DNA of 47,653 bases from Candidatus Omnitrophota bacterium (GCA_026387355.1 JAPLLW010000003.1:1-47653), one strand, 5' to 3'; shown: positions 9,331 through 24,636, numbered from the stretch's first letter. The notes: generated by a model from the sequence alone, not told the origin. A program made the numbers and translations.

Positions 9331-9996
9331 TTATTTCTTTGCCTTCTTTGGTGCTTCTACGGTTTTAGCCGGTGTTTTAACTTTACCGATTTTCTTAATA
9401 GCCTTCTTGATAATACAATAGCTATTCTTTTTACCCGGAACAGGCCCCTTGATTAATATAATATTGTTCTCTAAATCTATCTTAATAACTTTTAAGTTTT
9501 GAGTGGTAGCACCTGTTGCCCCCATATGACCGGGCATATGATGACCTCTGAATACCCTCCCCGGGGTCGTGCTTGAACCAATTGAACCTACGCGCCGACG
9601 AGACGTTGAACCATGGGTCATCGGCCCACCATGCCAATGCCAACGCTTCATCCCGCCCTGAAACCCCTTGCCTATAGATATACCGCTAACATCTACATAA
9701 TCTCCGGGAGCAAATATATCAACTTTAAGCTCTTCGCCGACTTTATAATCACGACCAGTCTCTTTTGGTAATTCCCTGATAAATTTACGACCAGCAATAT
9801 TTAATTTTTTAAAATAACCGGCGAGAGGTTTCTTTAAATTCTTTTCTTTGGCCAGATCAAACCCCAGCTGGACATTTTTATCATTAATTGCCAACACAGG
9901 ACAGGGCCCTGCCTCGATTGCAGTGACGCCGACCAAAGATCCGTCTTCAGCAAAAATTTGTGTCATACCTATTTTTTTGCCTAATATGCCTATCAT
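9331..9996 (-). CDS. rplC: Ribosomal protein L3
   Basis: L3 initiates 50S assembly near the peptidyl transferase centre. The 221-residue product starts [20 protein letters not shown]. It has the conserved loop with [40 protein letters not shown] and [21 protein letters not shown] short lysine/alanine-rich tail ([11 protein letters not shown]) is added at the C-terminus. The start overlaps the rpsJ stop (ATGA). Confidence 0.98.
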   Translation of the reverse strand: MIGILGKKIGMTQIFAEDGSLVGVTAIEAGPCPVLAINDKNVQLGFDLAKEKNLKKPLAGYFKKLNIAGRKFIRELPKETGRDYKVGEELKVDIFAPGDYVDVSGISIGKGFQGGMKRWHWHGGPMTHGSTSRRRVGSIGSSTTPGRVFRGHHMPGHMGATGATTQNLKVIKIDLENNIILIKGPVPGKKNSYCIIKKAIKKIGKVKTPAKTVEAPKKAKK

Positions 9997-10301
9997 TTTA
10001 TCTCAACATCTACCCCTGCGGGCAGATTCAACTTTCTTAATGAATCTATCGTCTTGGCTGTTGGTTCGAATATATCGATAAGTCTTTTATGCGTGGACAA
10101 ATCAAATTGCTCACGGGATTTCTTATCAATAACCGGGGAACGTAAGACCGTGTAAATCTCCCTTTTTGTAGGAAGTGGAACTGGACCGGCGATTTTGGCG
10201 CCGGTCCGCTTCACAGTCTCAACAATCTCTTGGACCGCCTGGTCCAGGAGACGATGATCATAAGCCTTCAACTTTATACGTATCTTTTGCGCTGTGGACA
10301 T
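9993..10301 (-). CDS. rpsJ: Ribosomal protein S10 (NusE)
   Basis: S10 is part of the 30S head and, as NusE, of transcription antitermination complexes with NusB and NusG. The 102-residue product has [20 protein letters not shown] and [20 protein letters not shown], then [16 protein letters not shown]. It follows tuf by five bases, so the S10 cluster is transcribed on from the str genes. Confidence 0.98.
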   Translation of the reverse strand: MSTAQKIRIKLKAYDHRLLDQAVQEIVETVKRTGAKIAGPVPLPTKREIYTVLRSPVIDKKSREQFDLSTHKRLIDIFEPTAKTIDSLRKLNLPAGVDVEIK

Positions 10302-10306
10302 ATTTT

Positions 10307-11512
10307 TTAAGCAATAACCTCAGTAACTACTCCAGCACCTACAGTGTGGCCTCCTTCGCGAATAGCAAAGCGTGACTCTTTTTCCAAGGCAACTGGTGTA
10401 ATTAATTCAACATCTAGATTAATATTATCACCGGGCATAACCATCTCAACACCTGTAGGAAGGACCACATTTCCGGTAACATCTGTAGTACGAAAATAAA
10501 ACTGCGGCCTGTAACCTTTAAAGAAAGGTGTGTGTCTTCCGCCTTCTTCTTTGGTTAAAATATAAACCTGGGCCTTAAACTTAGTATGGGGGGTAATTGA
10601 CTTAGGGGCAGCAATAACCATACCGCGTTCGATATCATTCTTTTCAACACCTCTTAAGAGCAGACCGACATTATCTCCGGCATGGCCTTCATCGAGAAGC
10701 TTGCGGAACATTTCTATCCCGGTAACTACCGACTTCTTTACCTCCGGCCTTAATCCTATAATCTCAACTTCTTCTCCTAACTTTACTTTACCACGTTCAA
10801 TTCTTCCGGTAGCAACTGTTCCTCTACCTTCAATACTAAAAACATCCTCTACTGCCATAAGTAACGGCTTATCCATATCTCTGACAGGTAAAGGAATAAA
10901 CTCATCGCAAGCCTTGATTAAATCCAATATTGGTTTGCAATCTGCTGATGTTGGGTCAGATGCACCAGCGTTAGCCTTATTAGCGCTACCGCGGATAATC
11001 GGAGTCTTATCTCCGGGATACCCGTATTTGGTAAGTAATTCTCTGACTTCCATTTCAACCAGATCCAACAATTCGTTATCTGTAACTAAATCAACTTTAT
11101 TCAAAAATACAACCATGGAAGGAACATTAACCTGCCTGGCTAAAAGAATATGCTCTCTAGTCTGAGGCATAGGGCCGTCAACTGCAGAAACGACTAAGAT
11201 TGCGCCATCCATCTGCGCAGCTCCGGTGATCATATTTTTAATATAATCAGCATGTCCAGGGCAGTCTATATGCGCATAGTGACGCGCATCTGATTCATAC
11301 TCAACGTGGGCAACAGCAATAGTAACTGTCTTTGTCTCATCTCTTACTGTTCCACCCTTAGCAATATCAGAATATTCTTTTGCGGTTGCCTTACCTAACT
11401 TGGCCGAGACATTAACGATAGCGGCAGTTAATGTGGTTTTGCCGTGGTCGATATGACCGATAGTCCCGATGTTTACGTGTGGCTTATTCCTTACAAACTT
11501 ATCTTTAGCCAT
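10307..11512 (-). CDS. tuf: Elongation factor Tu, with unusual switch I
   Basis: EF-Tu delivers aminoacyl-tRNA to the ribosome in a GTP-dependent manner. The 401-residue product has all G motifs in order: G1 [10 protein letters not shown] (residues about 19-28), G3 [12 protein letters not shown], and G4 NKVDL. Domains II and III are well conserved ([51 protein letters not shown]). The G2/switch I segment reads [20 protein letters not shown], where the family almost always has EEKARGITINxxHVEY. The threonine that binds magnesium appears kept, but Arg-Gly is replaced by Lys-Thr. A strong ribosome binding site (AGGAGG) precedes the ATG. It is the only tuf copy in the window. Confidence 0.97.
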   Translation of the reverse strand: MAKDKFVRNKPHVNIGTIGHIDHGKTTLTAAIVNVSAKLGKATAKEYSDIAKGGTVRDETKTVTIAVAHVEYESDARHYAHIDCPGHADYIKNMITGAAQMDGAILVVSAVDGPMPQTREHILLARQVNVPSMVVFLNKVDLVTDNELLDLVEMEVRELLTKYGYPGDKTPIIRGSANKANAGASDPTSADCKPILDLIKACDEFIPLPVRDMDKPLLMAVEDVFSIEGRGTVATGRIERGKVKLGEEVEIIGLRPEVKKSVVTGIEMFRKLLDEGHAGDNVGLLLRGVEKNDIERGMVIAAPKSITPHTKFKAQVYILTKEEGGRHTPFFKGYRPQFYFRTTDVTGNVVLPTGVEMVMPGDNINLDVELITPVALEKESRFAIREGGHTVGAGVVTEVIA

Positions 11513-11530
11513 TTTCTTCTCCTCCTGTTT

Positions 11531-13636
11531 TTACCTAAAGCTTTTTCTTGTGTTTCCCGTTGCCGCAAATCCAGTTACAATCTTTTCAGATATATGTGCA
11601 GGCACTTCGCTGTAAAACGAAGGCTCCATTGTATACGAAGCACGACCCTGTGTCAAGGATCTTATTATAGTTGCGTAATTAAAAACTTCTGAAAGCGGAA
11701 TGTTCGCTCTGATCGTTCGCAGATTTAACCGCTGTGCTAAGGAAATAATTCTTGCCCGACGAGAACTTAGGTCTCCGATGACCTGACCCATAAATTCTTC
11801 AGGGACAACTACTTCCATATCCATAATCGGTTCTAATAAAATAGGGCCGGCTTTCTTTAATCCATCATTAAATGCAATTGACCCTGCCATCTGGAAGGCT
11901 AGTTCTGATGAATCAACCTCATGAAAAGATCCATCAACCAAGAATACCTTTACATCGGTAACCGGATACCCCGCTAAAACACCGCTTTTTGCTGAACCAA
12001 AAACGCCCTGCTTAACTGCAGGGATAAATTCGCGCGGGATGGAACCACTCTTTATTTTATCTTCAAATGTAATCCCTGTACCGGGAGTCTCTTGCGGCTC
12101 CATTTCAAGAACGCAATGACCGTACTGACCGCGGCCTCCGGACTGAGAGATAAACTTTCCTACTGACCTAATTTTCTTAGTAAGTGTTTCACGATAAGCT
12201 ACCTGGGGCTGACCAACTTGAGCTTCAACATTAAATTCACGAAGTATTCTATCGATAATTATTTCTAGGTGCAACTGACCCATACCAGCGATAAGGGTCT
12301 GCCCGGTCTCCTGATTATAAGTAACGCGAAAAGAAGGATCCTCATCCTCTAGTTTATGCAATGCCAGGCCTAATTTCTCCTGCGCATCTTTAGAAGTCGG
12401 TTCAATTGCCTGCTGAATAACCGGCTCAGGAAAACGCATTGCCTCAATTAAAATCTGAGTCTCCTCCGTGCAAAGTGTCTCCCCCGTCTTAGTCACCTTT
12501 AATCCTACGGCAGCAGCTATCTCTCCACAAGAAATACTTTCAACAACCTCTTGACGATTAGCGTGCATCTTAACAATCTTTGTAACTCTCTCCCTCTCTC
12601 TTTTAGAGGCATTATAAATATAAGTACCAGCGGTTAATGTACCGGAATAAACGCGAATATAATTAAGCTTGCCCACGTAAGGATCTGTTGCTACCTTAAA
12701 ACATAGAGCACAAAAAGGCGCCTTTTCAGAGACTTTAATCTCTTCAAATTCTCCTGTCTCAGGGTTTGTTCCTTTAATCGGAGGTAAATCAATAGGCGAA
12801 GGTAGATAATCTTTAACTGCGTCCAAAACCAATTGTACACCTTTATTTTTAAAAGCCGTGCCGCAAAGAACCGGGACAAATTTATTTGCAATAACTCCTT
12901 TTCTTATAGCCGCCTTTAATTCCAAGACAGGGACTTCCCTGGCATGCAGATATTCTTCCATAATCTTATCGTCGACCTCTGCCAACCTTTCGATCATAAC
13001 CGTACGCTGCTTTTCCACTTCAGGCATCATTTCTGCAGGGATCTCTCTAATTTCAACATCTTTACCTAAATCATCCATATAGTAAACTAACTTCTTTTCA
13101 ATCAGATCTATAATTCCCTTAAATTCAGCGTCTTTCCCAAAGGGGAGCTGAATTGCAGCGGCATTTGTACCTAGCCTCTTGTGCATCTGATCAATAGTCT
13201 CGAAGAAATTAGAGCCTACTCTATCCATCTTATTTACAAATGCAATCCGGGGGACTTCGTAGCGATCTGCCTGACGCCAAACAGTCTCTGATTGAGGCTC
13301 GACCCCGCCTACCCCGCAGAATACTACTACTGCACCATCCAATACCTTCAAGGATCTTTCTACTTCAATGGTAAAATCTACATGGCCAGGAGTATCAATT
13401 AAATTAATATGGATATCTTTCCAGATACAAGTAGTCGCAGCTGCAGTAATAGTAATTCCCCTCTCTTGCTCCTGAACCATCCAATCCATGGTAGCAGTAC
13501 CCTCATGAACTTCGCCCAGTTTATAATTCTTACCAGTGTAAAAGAGAACGCGCTCGCTGGTGGTAGTCTTACCAGCATCGATGTGGGCGATAATCCCGAT
13601 ATTCCTAATTTTATCTAAAGGTACTCTTCTTTCCAT
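11531..13636 (-). CDS. fusA: Elongation factor G
   Basis: EF-G is the translocation GTPase. From the ATG at 13636 the product is 701 residues. It shows G1 [15 protein letters not shown], an ordinary switch I ([14 protein letters not shown], unlike the neighbouring EF-Tu), G3 [16 protein letters not shown] and G4 [10 protein letters not shown]. Domains II to V end in the [16 protein letters not shown] region. An in-frame start further upstream (13660) lies inside rpsG. The ATG chosen gives the standard [20 protein letters not shown] beginning and is four bases after the rpsG stop. Confidence 0.98.
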   Translation of the reverse strand: MERRVPLDKIRNIGIIAHIDAGKTTTSERVLFYTGKNYKLGEVHEGTATMDWMVQEQERGITITAAATTCIWKDIHINLIDTPGHVDFTIEVERSLKVLDGAVVVFCGVGGVEPQSETVWRQADRYEVPRIAFVNKMDRVGSNFFETIDQMHKRLGTNAAAIQLPFGKDAEFKGIIDLIEKKLVYYMDDLGKDVEIREIPAEMMPEVEKQRTVMIERLAEVDDKIMEEYLHAREVPVLELKAAIRKGVIANKFVPVLCGTAFKNKGVQLVLDAVKDYLPSPIDLPPIKGTNPETGEFEEIKVSEKAPFCALCFKVATDPYVGKLNYIRVYSGTLTAGTYIYNASKRERERVTKIVKMHANRQEVVESISCGEIAAAVGLKVTKTGETLCTEETQILIEAMRFPEPVIQQAIEPTSKDAQEKLGLALHKLEDEDPSFRVTYNQETGQTLIAGMGQLHLEIIIDRILREFNVEAQVGQPQVAYRETLTKKIRSVGKFISQSGGRGQYGHCVLEMEPQETPGTGITFEDKIKSGSIPREFIPAVKQGVFGSAKSGVLAGYPVTDVKVFLVDGSFHEVDSSELAFQMAGSIAFNDGLKKAGPILLEPIMDMEVVVPEEFMGQVIGDLSSRRARIISLAQRLNLRTIRANIPLSEVFNYATIIRSLTQGRASYTMEPSFYSEVPAHISEKIVTGFAATGNTRKSFR

Positions 13637-13640
13637 ATGC

Positions 13641-14111
13641 TTACCACTTAAAATGCGCAAAGGCCTTATTAGCCTCAGCCATCTTGTGCGTATCGTCTCT
13701 CTTCTTTATTGCCGAACCTTCCCCTTTATAAGCTGAAATAATTTCATCGGCTAACCTTTGATCCATGGGCTTACCTTTTTTGTTCTGGGCAAAATCCCTT
13801 ATCCAACGCAAGGCTATTGAAGTCCCTCGCTCCTGACGCACTTCTATCGGAATCTGATAAGTTGCACCACCCACACGACGAGGTTTTACCTCCAGGCGTG
13901 GCCTAACATTATCTAGCGCCTTGTAGAAGACTTTCAGAATATCCTGCTCGCCAGTATTCTTCTTCACAATTTCAAAAGCGCCATAAACAATCTTCTCGGA
14001 GATAGACTTCTTTCCTTCAAGCATAACCATATTCACAAATTTAGCTACAATCTTGCTTGCGTACTTGGGATCTGCTAATATAACTTTTTCTTGAGCTTTT
14101 CTGCGTCTCAT
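13641..14111 (-). CDS. rpsG: Ribosomal protein S7
   Basis: S7 initiates assembly of the 30S head. The 156-residue product starts [20 protein letters not shown] and has [20 protein letters not shown] followed by PIEVRQERG, the E-site hairpin signature. It ends [14 protein letters not shown]. The start overlaps the rpsL stop (ATGA). The order rpsL-rpsG-fusA-tuf is the classical str operon. Confidence 0.98.
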   Translation of the reverse strand: MRRRKAQEKVILADPKYASKIVAKFVNMVMLEGKKSISEKIVYGAFEIVKKNTGEQDILKVFYKALDNVRPRLEVKPRRVGGATYQIPIEVRQERGTSIALRWIRDFAQNKKGKPMDQRLADEIISAYKGEGSAIKKRDDTHKMAEANKAFAHFKW

Positions 14112-14479
14112 TTAGGCCTCTTTGCTCCGTATTTTGAACGTGATCTTCTTCTTGCATTAACCCCTACGGCATCCAATGTGCCCCTAACAATATGATACCT
14201 TACCCCTGGTAAATCTTTAACACGGCCGCCCCTGACTAAAACAATAGAATGCTCTTGAAGATTATGCCCTTCTCCGGGTATGTAGGCGGTAACTTCGATC
14301 CCCGTAGTCAGCCTAACTCTTGCAATTTTACGCAAAGCAGAGTTGGGCTTCTTTGGAGTCATGGTACGCACCTGAAGGCAAACTCCTCTTCTCTGTGGGC
14401 AACCTTTTAAAGCCGGTGACTTACTCTTTTTTACCTTTGATACCCTTCCTAATCTGATTAACTGCGAAATAGTTGGCAT
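14108..14479 (-). CDS. rpsL: Ribosomal protein S12
   Basis: S12 controls decoding accuracy. The 123-residue product has [20 protein letters not shown] followed by [12 protein letters not shown]. The lysine linked to streptomycin sensitivity (TPKKPNSAL) is in its wild-type form, as is the second region ([18 protein letters not shown]). It starts only four bases after rpoC, so the rif and str clusters are joined. Confidence 0.98.
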   Translation of the reverse strand: MPTISQLIRLGRVSKVKKSKSPALKGCPQRRGVCLQVRTMTPKKPNSALRKIARVRLTTGIEVTAYIPGEGHNLQEHSIVLVRGGRVKDLPGVRYHIVRGTLDAVGVNARRRSRSKYGAKRPK

Positions 14480-14483
14480 ATTT

Positions 14484-17400
14484 TTATCCCTTTTTCTCTT
14501 CGGCTGTCTTTATAACTTCAATATCACGGTGATCGCGGAAACCTGTCCCTGCCGGGATAAGGTGGCCGACGATAACATTTTCTTTTAACCCAAATAATTC
14601 ATCTCGCTTTCCACTAGTTGCCGCTTCGGTAAGTACGCGGGTTGTCTCTTGAAAGCTAGCAGCTGAAATAAAACTTTCGGTAGTAAGCGATGCTTTGGTA
14701 ATACCTAATAATAGCGGTGTTGCAACTGCCGGCTTTGAGCCTTTTTTAATCACCCGGCTATTTTCCTTCTGGAAATTCCATTTATCTACTTGCTGCGTAG
14801 CAAGAAATTCCGTATCTCCCGGATCTTCAATGCGCACCTTCTTTAACATCTGGCGAATAATCACTTCGATATGCTTATCATTAATACGCACGCCCTGCAG
14901 ACGATAAACCTCCTGGACTTCATTAACTAAATACTCCTGCAATACCTTATCTCCGCTGACACGCAAGATATCCTGCAAGACTACTGGACCGTCGGTCAGC
15001 TGCTGACCGGCATCAACTTTATCTCCCTTATAAACATTAGGGTGCTTGCCATGAGGAATAACATATTCCCTCTGCATGCCGGTTGTTGATTTTACAATAA
15101 TTACTCGCTGTCCTTTTTTAGTCTCGCCGAATTCAACAAACCCATCGATTTCACTGATTACTGCGGGTTCCTTCGGCCTTCTGGCTTCAAACAGCTCCGC
15201 AACTCTAGGAAGACCACCGGTAATGTCCCTGGTTTTAACAACCATACGTGGAATCTTTGCTAAAAGATCGCCACCATCAATCTTCTGTCCATCCTTAACC
15301 ATAATATGGGCTCCGATAGGAATCGGATAAATCCCTAACACTTCTTTTGAAGAATCTAAAATAATAATTTGCGGATGATATTCCGGCTTATGCTCAACCA
15401 CAACGCGCTCAGTTAATTTCGTAACCGGATTAAGCTCTTCTTTAACTGTAACATCCTCCTTTAAATCCTCGTATTTAACAGTACCAGATACTTCAGTCAA
15501 AACAGGTATCGTGTATGGATCCCAATGAATAAAAGAAACATCTTTTGCAACCTCTCCACCGTCGGGAACACTGATAAATGAGCCTTGTAGAATAGTGAAA
15601 CGCTCTAATTCCCTCCCCTGCTTATCATTAATACTAAGAAATCCGTTTCTATTTAAAACAACCAGCTCGCTTCCTTTAGCTGCAACCCTCAAATTATGAT
15701 ATTTAATTGTACCTTTATTTTTAGACTTAACAAAAGACTGCTCTACCTTTCTAGACGCAGTCCCTCCGATATGAAAGGTTCTCATGGTTAGCTGAGTTCC
15801 AGGCTCTCCGATACTCTGCGCAGCCACAACCCCTACAGCCTCACCTAACTCAATAATTCTACCGGTAGATAAATTTCTTCCGTAGCACTTGGTACAAACT
15901 CCCCTGCCTGATTCGCAAGTTAGGACACTACGGATACGAATCCTTTCTATGCCTATTTTATCAATCATCTCTGCTTTCTCTTCAGAGATCTCGCTGCCGC
16001 TTTCGACGATAACTTCGTCGGTAATAATATCCACGATATTATCCAGAGCAACGCGTCCAATAATGCGATCCTTAAGAGAAACAACTTCTTCATCGCCTTC
16101 TATAATTGCGGCAACAGTAATACCGTTTAATGTCCCACAATCCTCCTCCGATACAATTACCTCTTGGGCTACATCTACAAGCCTTCTAGTCAAATATCCC
16201 GCATCTGCGGTTTTAAGCGCGGTATCTGCTAAACCTTTACGCGCACCGTGAGTAGAGATAAAATACTCTAAAACGTTTAATCCTTCTTTGAAGTTTGCGG
16301 TAATAGGGCTTTCTATAATTTCACCCGATGGTTTAGCCATAAGACCACGCATACCTGCTAACTGCCTTATCTGCAGACGCGAACCGCGTGCGCCACTATC
16401 AGCCATCATAAAGATCGGATTAAATGGATCCATTCCCTTAAACAAAAGATCGGAAATCTCATCTGTCGCATGGGTCCAAATATCAATTATCTTGGCCTTA
16501 CGCTCGCTATCAGTAATAACACCTTTGCGATATTGGTCCTCAACCTTAGCAACCTTTTCTTTTGAATCTTTTAGAACTTCCTGCTTGGCAAGCGGAACCT
16601 TAAGGTCATCAATACCTATAGATATGCCTCCGAGGGTCCCGTTTTCAAAACCCAGCTTCTTGACATCATCGAGAAGTTTAATTGTCACAGCATGACCAAA
16701 CCTCTTATAACAATTGACCACAATATCCGAAACCCTGCTCTTGTTCAACTCTATGTTTATATAACCGAATTCCTTTGGCAATACCTGATTAAAAATTACC
16801 CTGCCTACGGTTGTTGCAATAAGTTGTTTCCCGGATGTGGATTTTTTCTCATCAAAATCAAAAACGCAGTCAACTCTTACCTGTATCTTGGCATGTAAAT
16901 CTACGGCTTTATCCTCGTATGCGATAACAACCTCATCCATATTTGCAAAGATCTTCCCCTCTCCCTTAGCGCCCACCTTTTCTTTACTTAAATAATAAAC
17001 ACCTAGGATTATATCCTGAGTAGGGGCAACAACGGGCCTACCGTCTGCAGGAGAAAAAATATTGTTAGAAGCCAGCATCAAAATCTTAGCCTCTAGCTGC
17101 GATTCCAGGGACAATGGTACATGCACAGCCATCTGGTCACCATCGAAGTCGGCGTTAAAAGCAGTACAAACTAAAGGATGTATCTTAATGGATTTTCCTT
17201 CGATTAAAAGCGGTTGAAATGCCTGAATACCCAGACGGTGAAGAGTTGGGGCACGGTTTAACAAAACCGGATGGTCCTTAATGACCTCGTCAAGAATATC
17301 CCAAACCTCGATTTTTCCACGCTCAACCATACGCCGAGCACCCTTAATAGTATGCACAAAACCTTTCTCTCTTAATTTCTTAATAATAAAGGGCTCGAAC

Positions 17401-18496
17401 AACTCTAAGGCCATCTGCTTAGGCAGCCCGCATTCATGGAGCTTTAATTCCGGGCCAACAACAATAACAGATCTACCAGAATAATCTACGCGTTTACCTA
17501 AAAGATTCTGTCTAAAACGACCCTGCTTTCCTTTCAACATATCTGAAAGTGATTTCAACGGACGATTATTAGCGCCCATAACAGCCTTACCGTGTCTTCC
17601 GTTATCAAGCAAAGCGTCGACCGCTTCTTGAAGCATGCGTTTTTCGTTGCGAATAATAATTTCAGGCGCGCTCAACTCCATTAGCTTCTTCAAACGATTA
17701 TTCCTGTTAATTACTCGACGGTATAAATCATTAAGGTCTGAAGTAGCGAATCTACCTCCGTCTAAAGGAACTAACGGCCTTAAATCAGGCGGGATAACCG
17801 GCAGGATCTCTAAAATCATCCATTCCGCGCTATTCCCTGACTTCTTAAAATCCTCGACAATCTTTAAACTCTTTAAGCCTTTGCGGTTATTTAACGCGTC
17901 TTTTGATTTCTCAAGGTCCCGCCTTAATTTACGGCACTGACCATCCAAATCCAGTTCTTTTAAAAGATCCCTAACTGCTTCGGCCCCAATCTTTGCCTTA
18001 AAGTTTGCACCATACTTAGTTAAGGCCTCCTGATATTTATCTTCAGCTAAAAGCTCTTTCTTCTTTAAAGGAGTGGTACCCGGATCAGTAACTACATACT
18101 CCTCATAATAAATTATCTTCTCTAAATCCCTTAAGCCTATATCGAGTAATGCAGACATGCGGCTAGGAACAGCCTTAAAAAACCAAATGTGTGTTACCGC
18201 GGTAGCTAAATCAATATGGCCCATGCGCTCGCGCCGAACACTTGAACGATCCACTGTCACTCCGCAACGATCGCAGGTAATACCTTTGAATTTAATCCCT
18301 TTATACTTTCCGCAGTTACACTCCCAATCGCGTACCGGACCAAAGATTTTTTCACAAAAGAGCCCGTCTTTTTCCGGCTTTAACGTGCGATAATTAATTG
18401 TTTCTGCCTTCTTCACCTCTCCCTTAGACCAAGATTTAATTATCTGAGGAGAAGCTATTTTAATTGAAATGCTATCAAAAGAGACTATCTCGTCCA

Positions 18497-18497
<1 letters not shown>
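14484..18497 (-). CDS. rpoC: RNA polymerase beta' subunit
   Basis: The beta' subunit contains half of the RNA polymerase active site. The 1337-residue frame is intact. It shows the N-terminal zinc-binding site ([20 protein letters not shown], about residues 60-79), the rudder/lid region ([20 protein letters not shown]), the catalytic magnesium loop [16 protein letters not shown], the bridge helix and trigger loop region ([20 protein letters not shown]), and the second zinc site ([19 protein letters not shown]). It is somewhat shorter than the E. coli protein (1407 residues). The ATG overlaps the rpoB stop (TAATG). Confidence 0.99.
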
Positions 18498-21929
<3,432 letters not shown>

Positions 21930-21973
21930 TTATAATTTTTCCGTTATCTAACTGCCAATACGTATCTTTCCGT

Positions 21974-22033
21974 GGGAGACCCTGCTTCGCAGGGTGTCCC
22001 TGCCTGCCGTCAGGCAGGCCTACTGGCAGTAGG
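21974..22033 (-). repeat. Three adjacent hairpins in the rplL-rpoB gap
   Basis: The 116-base gap between rplL and rpoB is the only sizeable break in the superoperon, and half of it is inverted repeats. Hairpin A (21974-22000) pairs GGGA/TCCC and ACCCTGC/GCAGGGT around a GAA loop with one internal mismatch. Hairpin B (21999-22018) is a perfect 8-bp stem, CCTGCCTG with CAGGCAGG around a four-base loop. Hairpin C (22019-22033) is CCTACTG-CAGTAGG with one central base. No T-run follows on the transcribed strand, so these are not rho-independent terminators. The position matches the E. coli rplL-rpoB attenuator and processing site, so a role in lowering or processing rpoBC mRNA is possible. A dispersed palindromic repeat (REP-like) is the alternative. 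Confidence 0.7.
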
Positions 22034-22045
22034 GTTATAGCTATT

Positions 22046-22432
22046 TTATTTTAGTTCTACGGTTGCGCCGGCTGCTTCTAATTTCTTTTTAATATCATCA
22101 GCCTCTTCTTTGGTTGCGCCTTCTTTGATCGGCTTGGGTGCGCCATCAACTAAATCTTTCGCCTCTTTTAAGCCCAGATTAGTAATAGTGCGGACCTCTT
22201 TAATAACTGCGATCTTGCTAGCACCTGCTGAAGTTAAAACTACCGTAAATGAGCTCTTTTCTTCTGCAGCGGGAGCAGCGCCACCTGCACCACCAGCTGC
22301 CGGAGCAGCCATCATCGGCATATTAGCTTTAACGTCGAACTTTACTTCCAAAGCCTTGACTAAATCTGCAAGTTCCAGAACCGTCATCCCCTCGATAGAT
22401 TTAATCATTTCATCTAATTTTGCACTTGCCAT
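22046..22432 (-). CDS. rplL: Ribosomal protein L7/L12
   Basis: L7/L12 is the multicopy stalk protein that recruits and activates translation GTPases. The 128-residue product has the N-terminal dimerisation helices ([20 protein letters not shown]), a flexible Ala/Gly/Pro hinge ([17 protein letters not shown], about residues 42-58) and the conserved C-terminal domain ([20 protein letters not shown], then [13 protein letters not shown]). A strong AAGGAGG site lies just upstream of the ATG. Confidence 0.98.
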   Translation of the reverse strand: MASAKLDEMIKSIEGMTVLELADLVKALEVKFDVKANMPMMAAPAAGGAGGAAPAAEEKSSFTVVLTSAGASKIAVIKEVRTITNLGLKEAKDLVDGAPKPIKEGATKEEADDIKKKLEAAGATVELK

Positions 22433-22445
22433 TTGTTTCCTCCTT

Positions 22446-22973
22446 TTAACTTGTCTTTTTATTTTTTATCTGATCTATGCAAATTACAAATTTCGCCAAT
22501 ACCTGATTTAGGGTTATTACTAAACCTGAGATTGGCGAATTTAATACCCCCACAACCTGGGCGCGTAAAACTTCCTTTGAGGGAAGTTTGGACATTGATT
22601 CTATATCTTTTCTTTCTATAATTTTGTCCTTTAATGAACCGCCTTCGAGCTTTAACTTATCATGGTCTTTAGTAAAATTACATAAAATCTGAGACGCTGC
22701 AACCGGCTCATCCTTGACAAAGATCAAGCCGCATGGTCCTTCAATATTCTTAACTAAAAGCTCTAAACCTGAGTTCTTCAGCGCTCGGCGGGCTACGCTA
22801 TTTTTAACTACAAAAAGCGAAGCGCTTTTTGTCTTTAAACTCTGCCTTAAAGAACAAAGATCCGGGCTGGATACGCCGGAATATTTTACTACGAATACCG
22901 CGTCGGATTTCTTCAAAGTGTCCTTGATGCGATTCTCCGAAAACTCTTTAACTATTAAGCCTATCTTTTTCAT
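22446..22973 (-). CDS. rplJ: Ribosomal protein L10
   Basis: L10 anchors L7/L12 dimers to the ribosome. The 175-residue product has the RNA-binding N-terminal domain ([51 protein letters not shown]) and a C-terminal helix for L7/L12 binding ([20 protein letters not shown]). It starts four bases after rplA, which leaves no room for a separate L10 leader. Confidence 0.95.
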   Translation of the reverse strand: MKKIGLIVKEFSENRIKDTLKKSDAVFVVKYSGVSSPDLCSLRQSLKTKSASLFVVKNSVARRALKNSGLELLVKNIEGPCGLIFVKDEPVAASQILCNFTKDHDKLKLEGGSLKDKIIERKDIESMSKLPSKEVLRAQVVGVLNSPISGLVITLNQVLAKFVICIDQIKNKKTS

Positions 22974-22977
22974 AGTA

Positions 22978-23658
22978 TTAAACCACCAAATTTAGCCCAG
23001 GGTTCATAGAAGTGGTGATGCAGCTGCTGGCTACAAATTTACCCTTCACGGAAGCCGGCCTAGATTCATTTAATGCCTCAATCACCCTTGAGGCATTATC
23101 ATACAATTTATCTTCACTAAAAGAAGCCTTACCAATCGAAAGATGCACTCCGCCTTGTTTATCCACGCGAAATTCTACTTTACCCTTTTTTACATCTTCA
23201 ATAGCCTTAAGAATATCGTTAGTTACTGTCCCTGTTTTAGGACTAGGCATTAGACCGCGCGGCCCTAAAACCTTACCTAATTTACTTAAATCCTTCATCA
23301 TCTCAGGAGTAGCAATTGCGCAGTCAAAATCCATAAAACCCGCTGCTACCTTGTCTATGAGCTCAACGCCGCCAACATAATCCGCATTTGCTGTACGCGC
23401 TATCTTTTCGTGCTCCCCCTTACAAAAAACAGCGACTCTAACCTTCTTGCCTGTACCATGAGGAAGAATAACTGTACCGCGAACCATCTGCTCTGATTTC
23501 TTGGTATCTACGTTCAAATGAAAATGCAGATCAATGGAACTATCAAATTTAGGAGGACTCATCTTCTTTAAAACAGCTATCGCCTCTCTAAGCTGATAGA
23601 TCTTATTTCTATCTAATAGTTTCTCTGATTCCTTATATCTCTTACTGTGTAACTTCAT
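22978..23658 (-). CDS. rplA: Ribosomal protein L1
   Basis: L1 forms the mobile stalk that releases E-site tRNA. The 226-residue product has the two-domain L1 pattern: KFDSSIDLHFHLNVDTKKSE, VRGTVILPHGTGKKVRVAVF and the signature LGPRGLMPSPKTGTVTNDIL. The C-terminus (SCITTSMNPGLNLVV) is typical. It overlaps nothing and follows rplK by 17 bases. Confidence 0.98.
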   Translation of the reverse strand: MKLHSKRYKESEKLLDRNKIYQLREAIAVLKKMSPPKFDSSIDLHFHLNVDTKKSEQMVRGTVILPHGTGKKVRVAVFCKGEHEKIARTANADYVGGVELIDKVAAGFMDFDCAIATPEMMKDLSKLGKVLGPRGLMPSPKTGTVTNDILKAIEDVKKGKVEFRVDKQGGVHLSIGKASFSEDKLYDNASRVIEALNESRPASVKGKFVASSCITTSMNPGLNLVV

Positions 23659-23675
23659 GCGTATCTCCTGTAAAA

Positions 23676-24104
23676 TTAACCCTCAACCACAATGCCCATA
23701 CTACGAGCAGTCCCTTCAATAATTTTTAAAGCCTGATTCATATCCGAAGTATTCAGATCTGACATCTTAATTTTAGCAATCTCTTCAACCTGCTTTTTAG
23801 TTACCTTTCCGATTATCTCTTTTCCGCTTATCCCGCTTGCCTTAGCTAAATTCGCAGCGCGCTTTAGCAATACAGAAGAAGGTGGAGACTTAATAATAAA
23901 GGTAAATGTCCTATCCTCATAAACGCTGATTACAACAGGTAAAATCAAACCATCTCTACCTTTAGTCTGATCATTAAACTGCTTACAAAACTGCATAATA
24001 TTTACGCCATGTTGACCCAAAGCAGGCCCAACCGGAGGCGCAGGATTTGCCTGAGCAGCCGGGACATGCAACTTAATTTGCGCCTTGATAATTTTCTTTG
24101 CCAT
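23676..24104 (-). CDS. rplK: Ribosomal protein L11
   Basis: L11 binds the GTPase-associated region of 23S rRNA. The 142-residue product carries the proline-rich N-terminal switch ([20 protein letters not shown], residues about 15-34) and the C-terminal RNA-binding domain with [20 protein letters not shown] followed by MGIVVEG. It starts two bases after the nusG stop. Confidence 0.98.
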   Translation of the reverse strand: MAKKIIKAQIKLHVPAAQANPAPPVGPALGQHGVNIMQFCKQFNDQTKGRDGLILPVVISVYEDRTFTFIIKSPPSSVLLKRAANLAKASGISGKEIIGKVTKKQVEEIAKIKMSDLNTSDMNQALKIIEGTARSMGIVVEG

Positions 24105-24106
24105 AA

Positions 24107-24634
24107 TTATACCTTTTCGACTTGCCAGTATTCTAATTCTACTGGGGTAGCGCGCCCAAATATGGATACGCTTACTTTAATCTTTCCTTTTTCCGGATGT
24201 ATCTCTTCAATAGTGCCGTTAAAATTTAAAAATGGACCTTCGGTAACCCTGACCTGTTCGCCTTTTTCAAAAACAATTTTGGGGCTAGGCTTGACTTGCG
24301 TATCCTTTGTCTTCTTGAGAATATTATCAACTTCAGACTGCGGAAGCGGCATGGGCTTTTTTCCTAAACCGATGAAACCGGTGACCCCGGGTGAATTTTT
24401 AACAAATAGATACGTCTGTTCGTTTAACTCCATCTCAACTAAAAGGTAGCCCGGGAAGAACTTTCTCTGAGATATTTTTTTCTTTCCTGACCTGACTTCG
24501 GAGACCTGTTCGGTGGGGATAATTACGCTTGAGATTAAATCTTGGAGACAAGAATTGACAATCTTATTCTCCAAGGAAGTTTTCACCTTATCTTCTAGTC
24601 CTGTCTGAGTATGCACTACGTACCAATTTTTCAT
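24107..24634 (-). CDS. nusG: Transcription termination/antitermination factor NusG
   Basis: NusG binds RNA polymerase and links it to Rho or to the ribosome through S10. The 175-residue product has the NGN domain ([50 protein letters not shown]) and a C-terminal KOW domain ([20 protein letters not shown]). The length shows no extra insertion domain. It is in the standard position between secE and rplK. Confidence 0.98.
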   Translation of the reverse strand: MKNWYVVHTQTGLEDKVKTSLENKIVNSCLQDLISSVIIPTEQVSEVRSGKKKISQRKFFPGYLLVEMELNEQTYLFVKNSPGVTGFIGLGKKPMPLPQSEVDNILKKTKDTQVKPSPKIVFEKGEQVRVTEGPFLNFNGTIEEIHPEKGKIKVSVSIFGRATPVELEYWQVEKV

Positions 24635-24636
24635 AT

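Noticed and set aside
14695-18393. Several plus-strand open frames of 65-135 codons opposite rpoC
   Set aside because: They lie opposite a fully conserved gene, have no ribosome binding sites, and their translations resemble no family. They are shadows of the rpoC codon pattern, as are similar frames opposite the ribosomal genes.
21974-22033. The rplL-rpoB hairpins as a rho-independent terminator
   Set aside because: No run of T follows on the transcribed strand, and rpoB, which must be expressed, has no other promoter visible.
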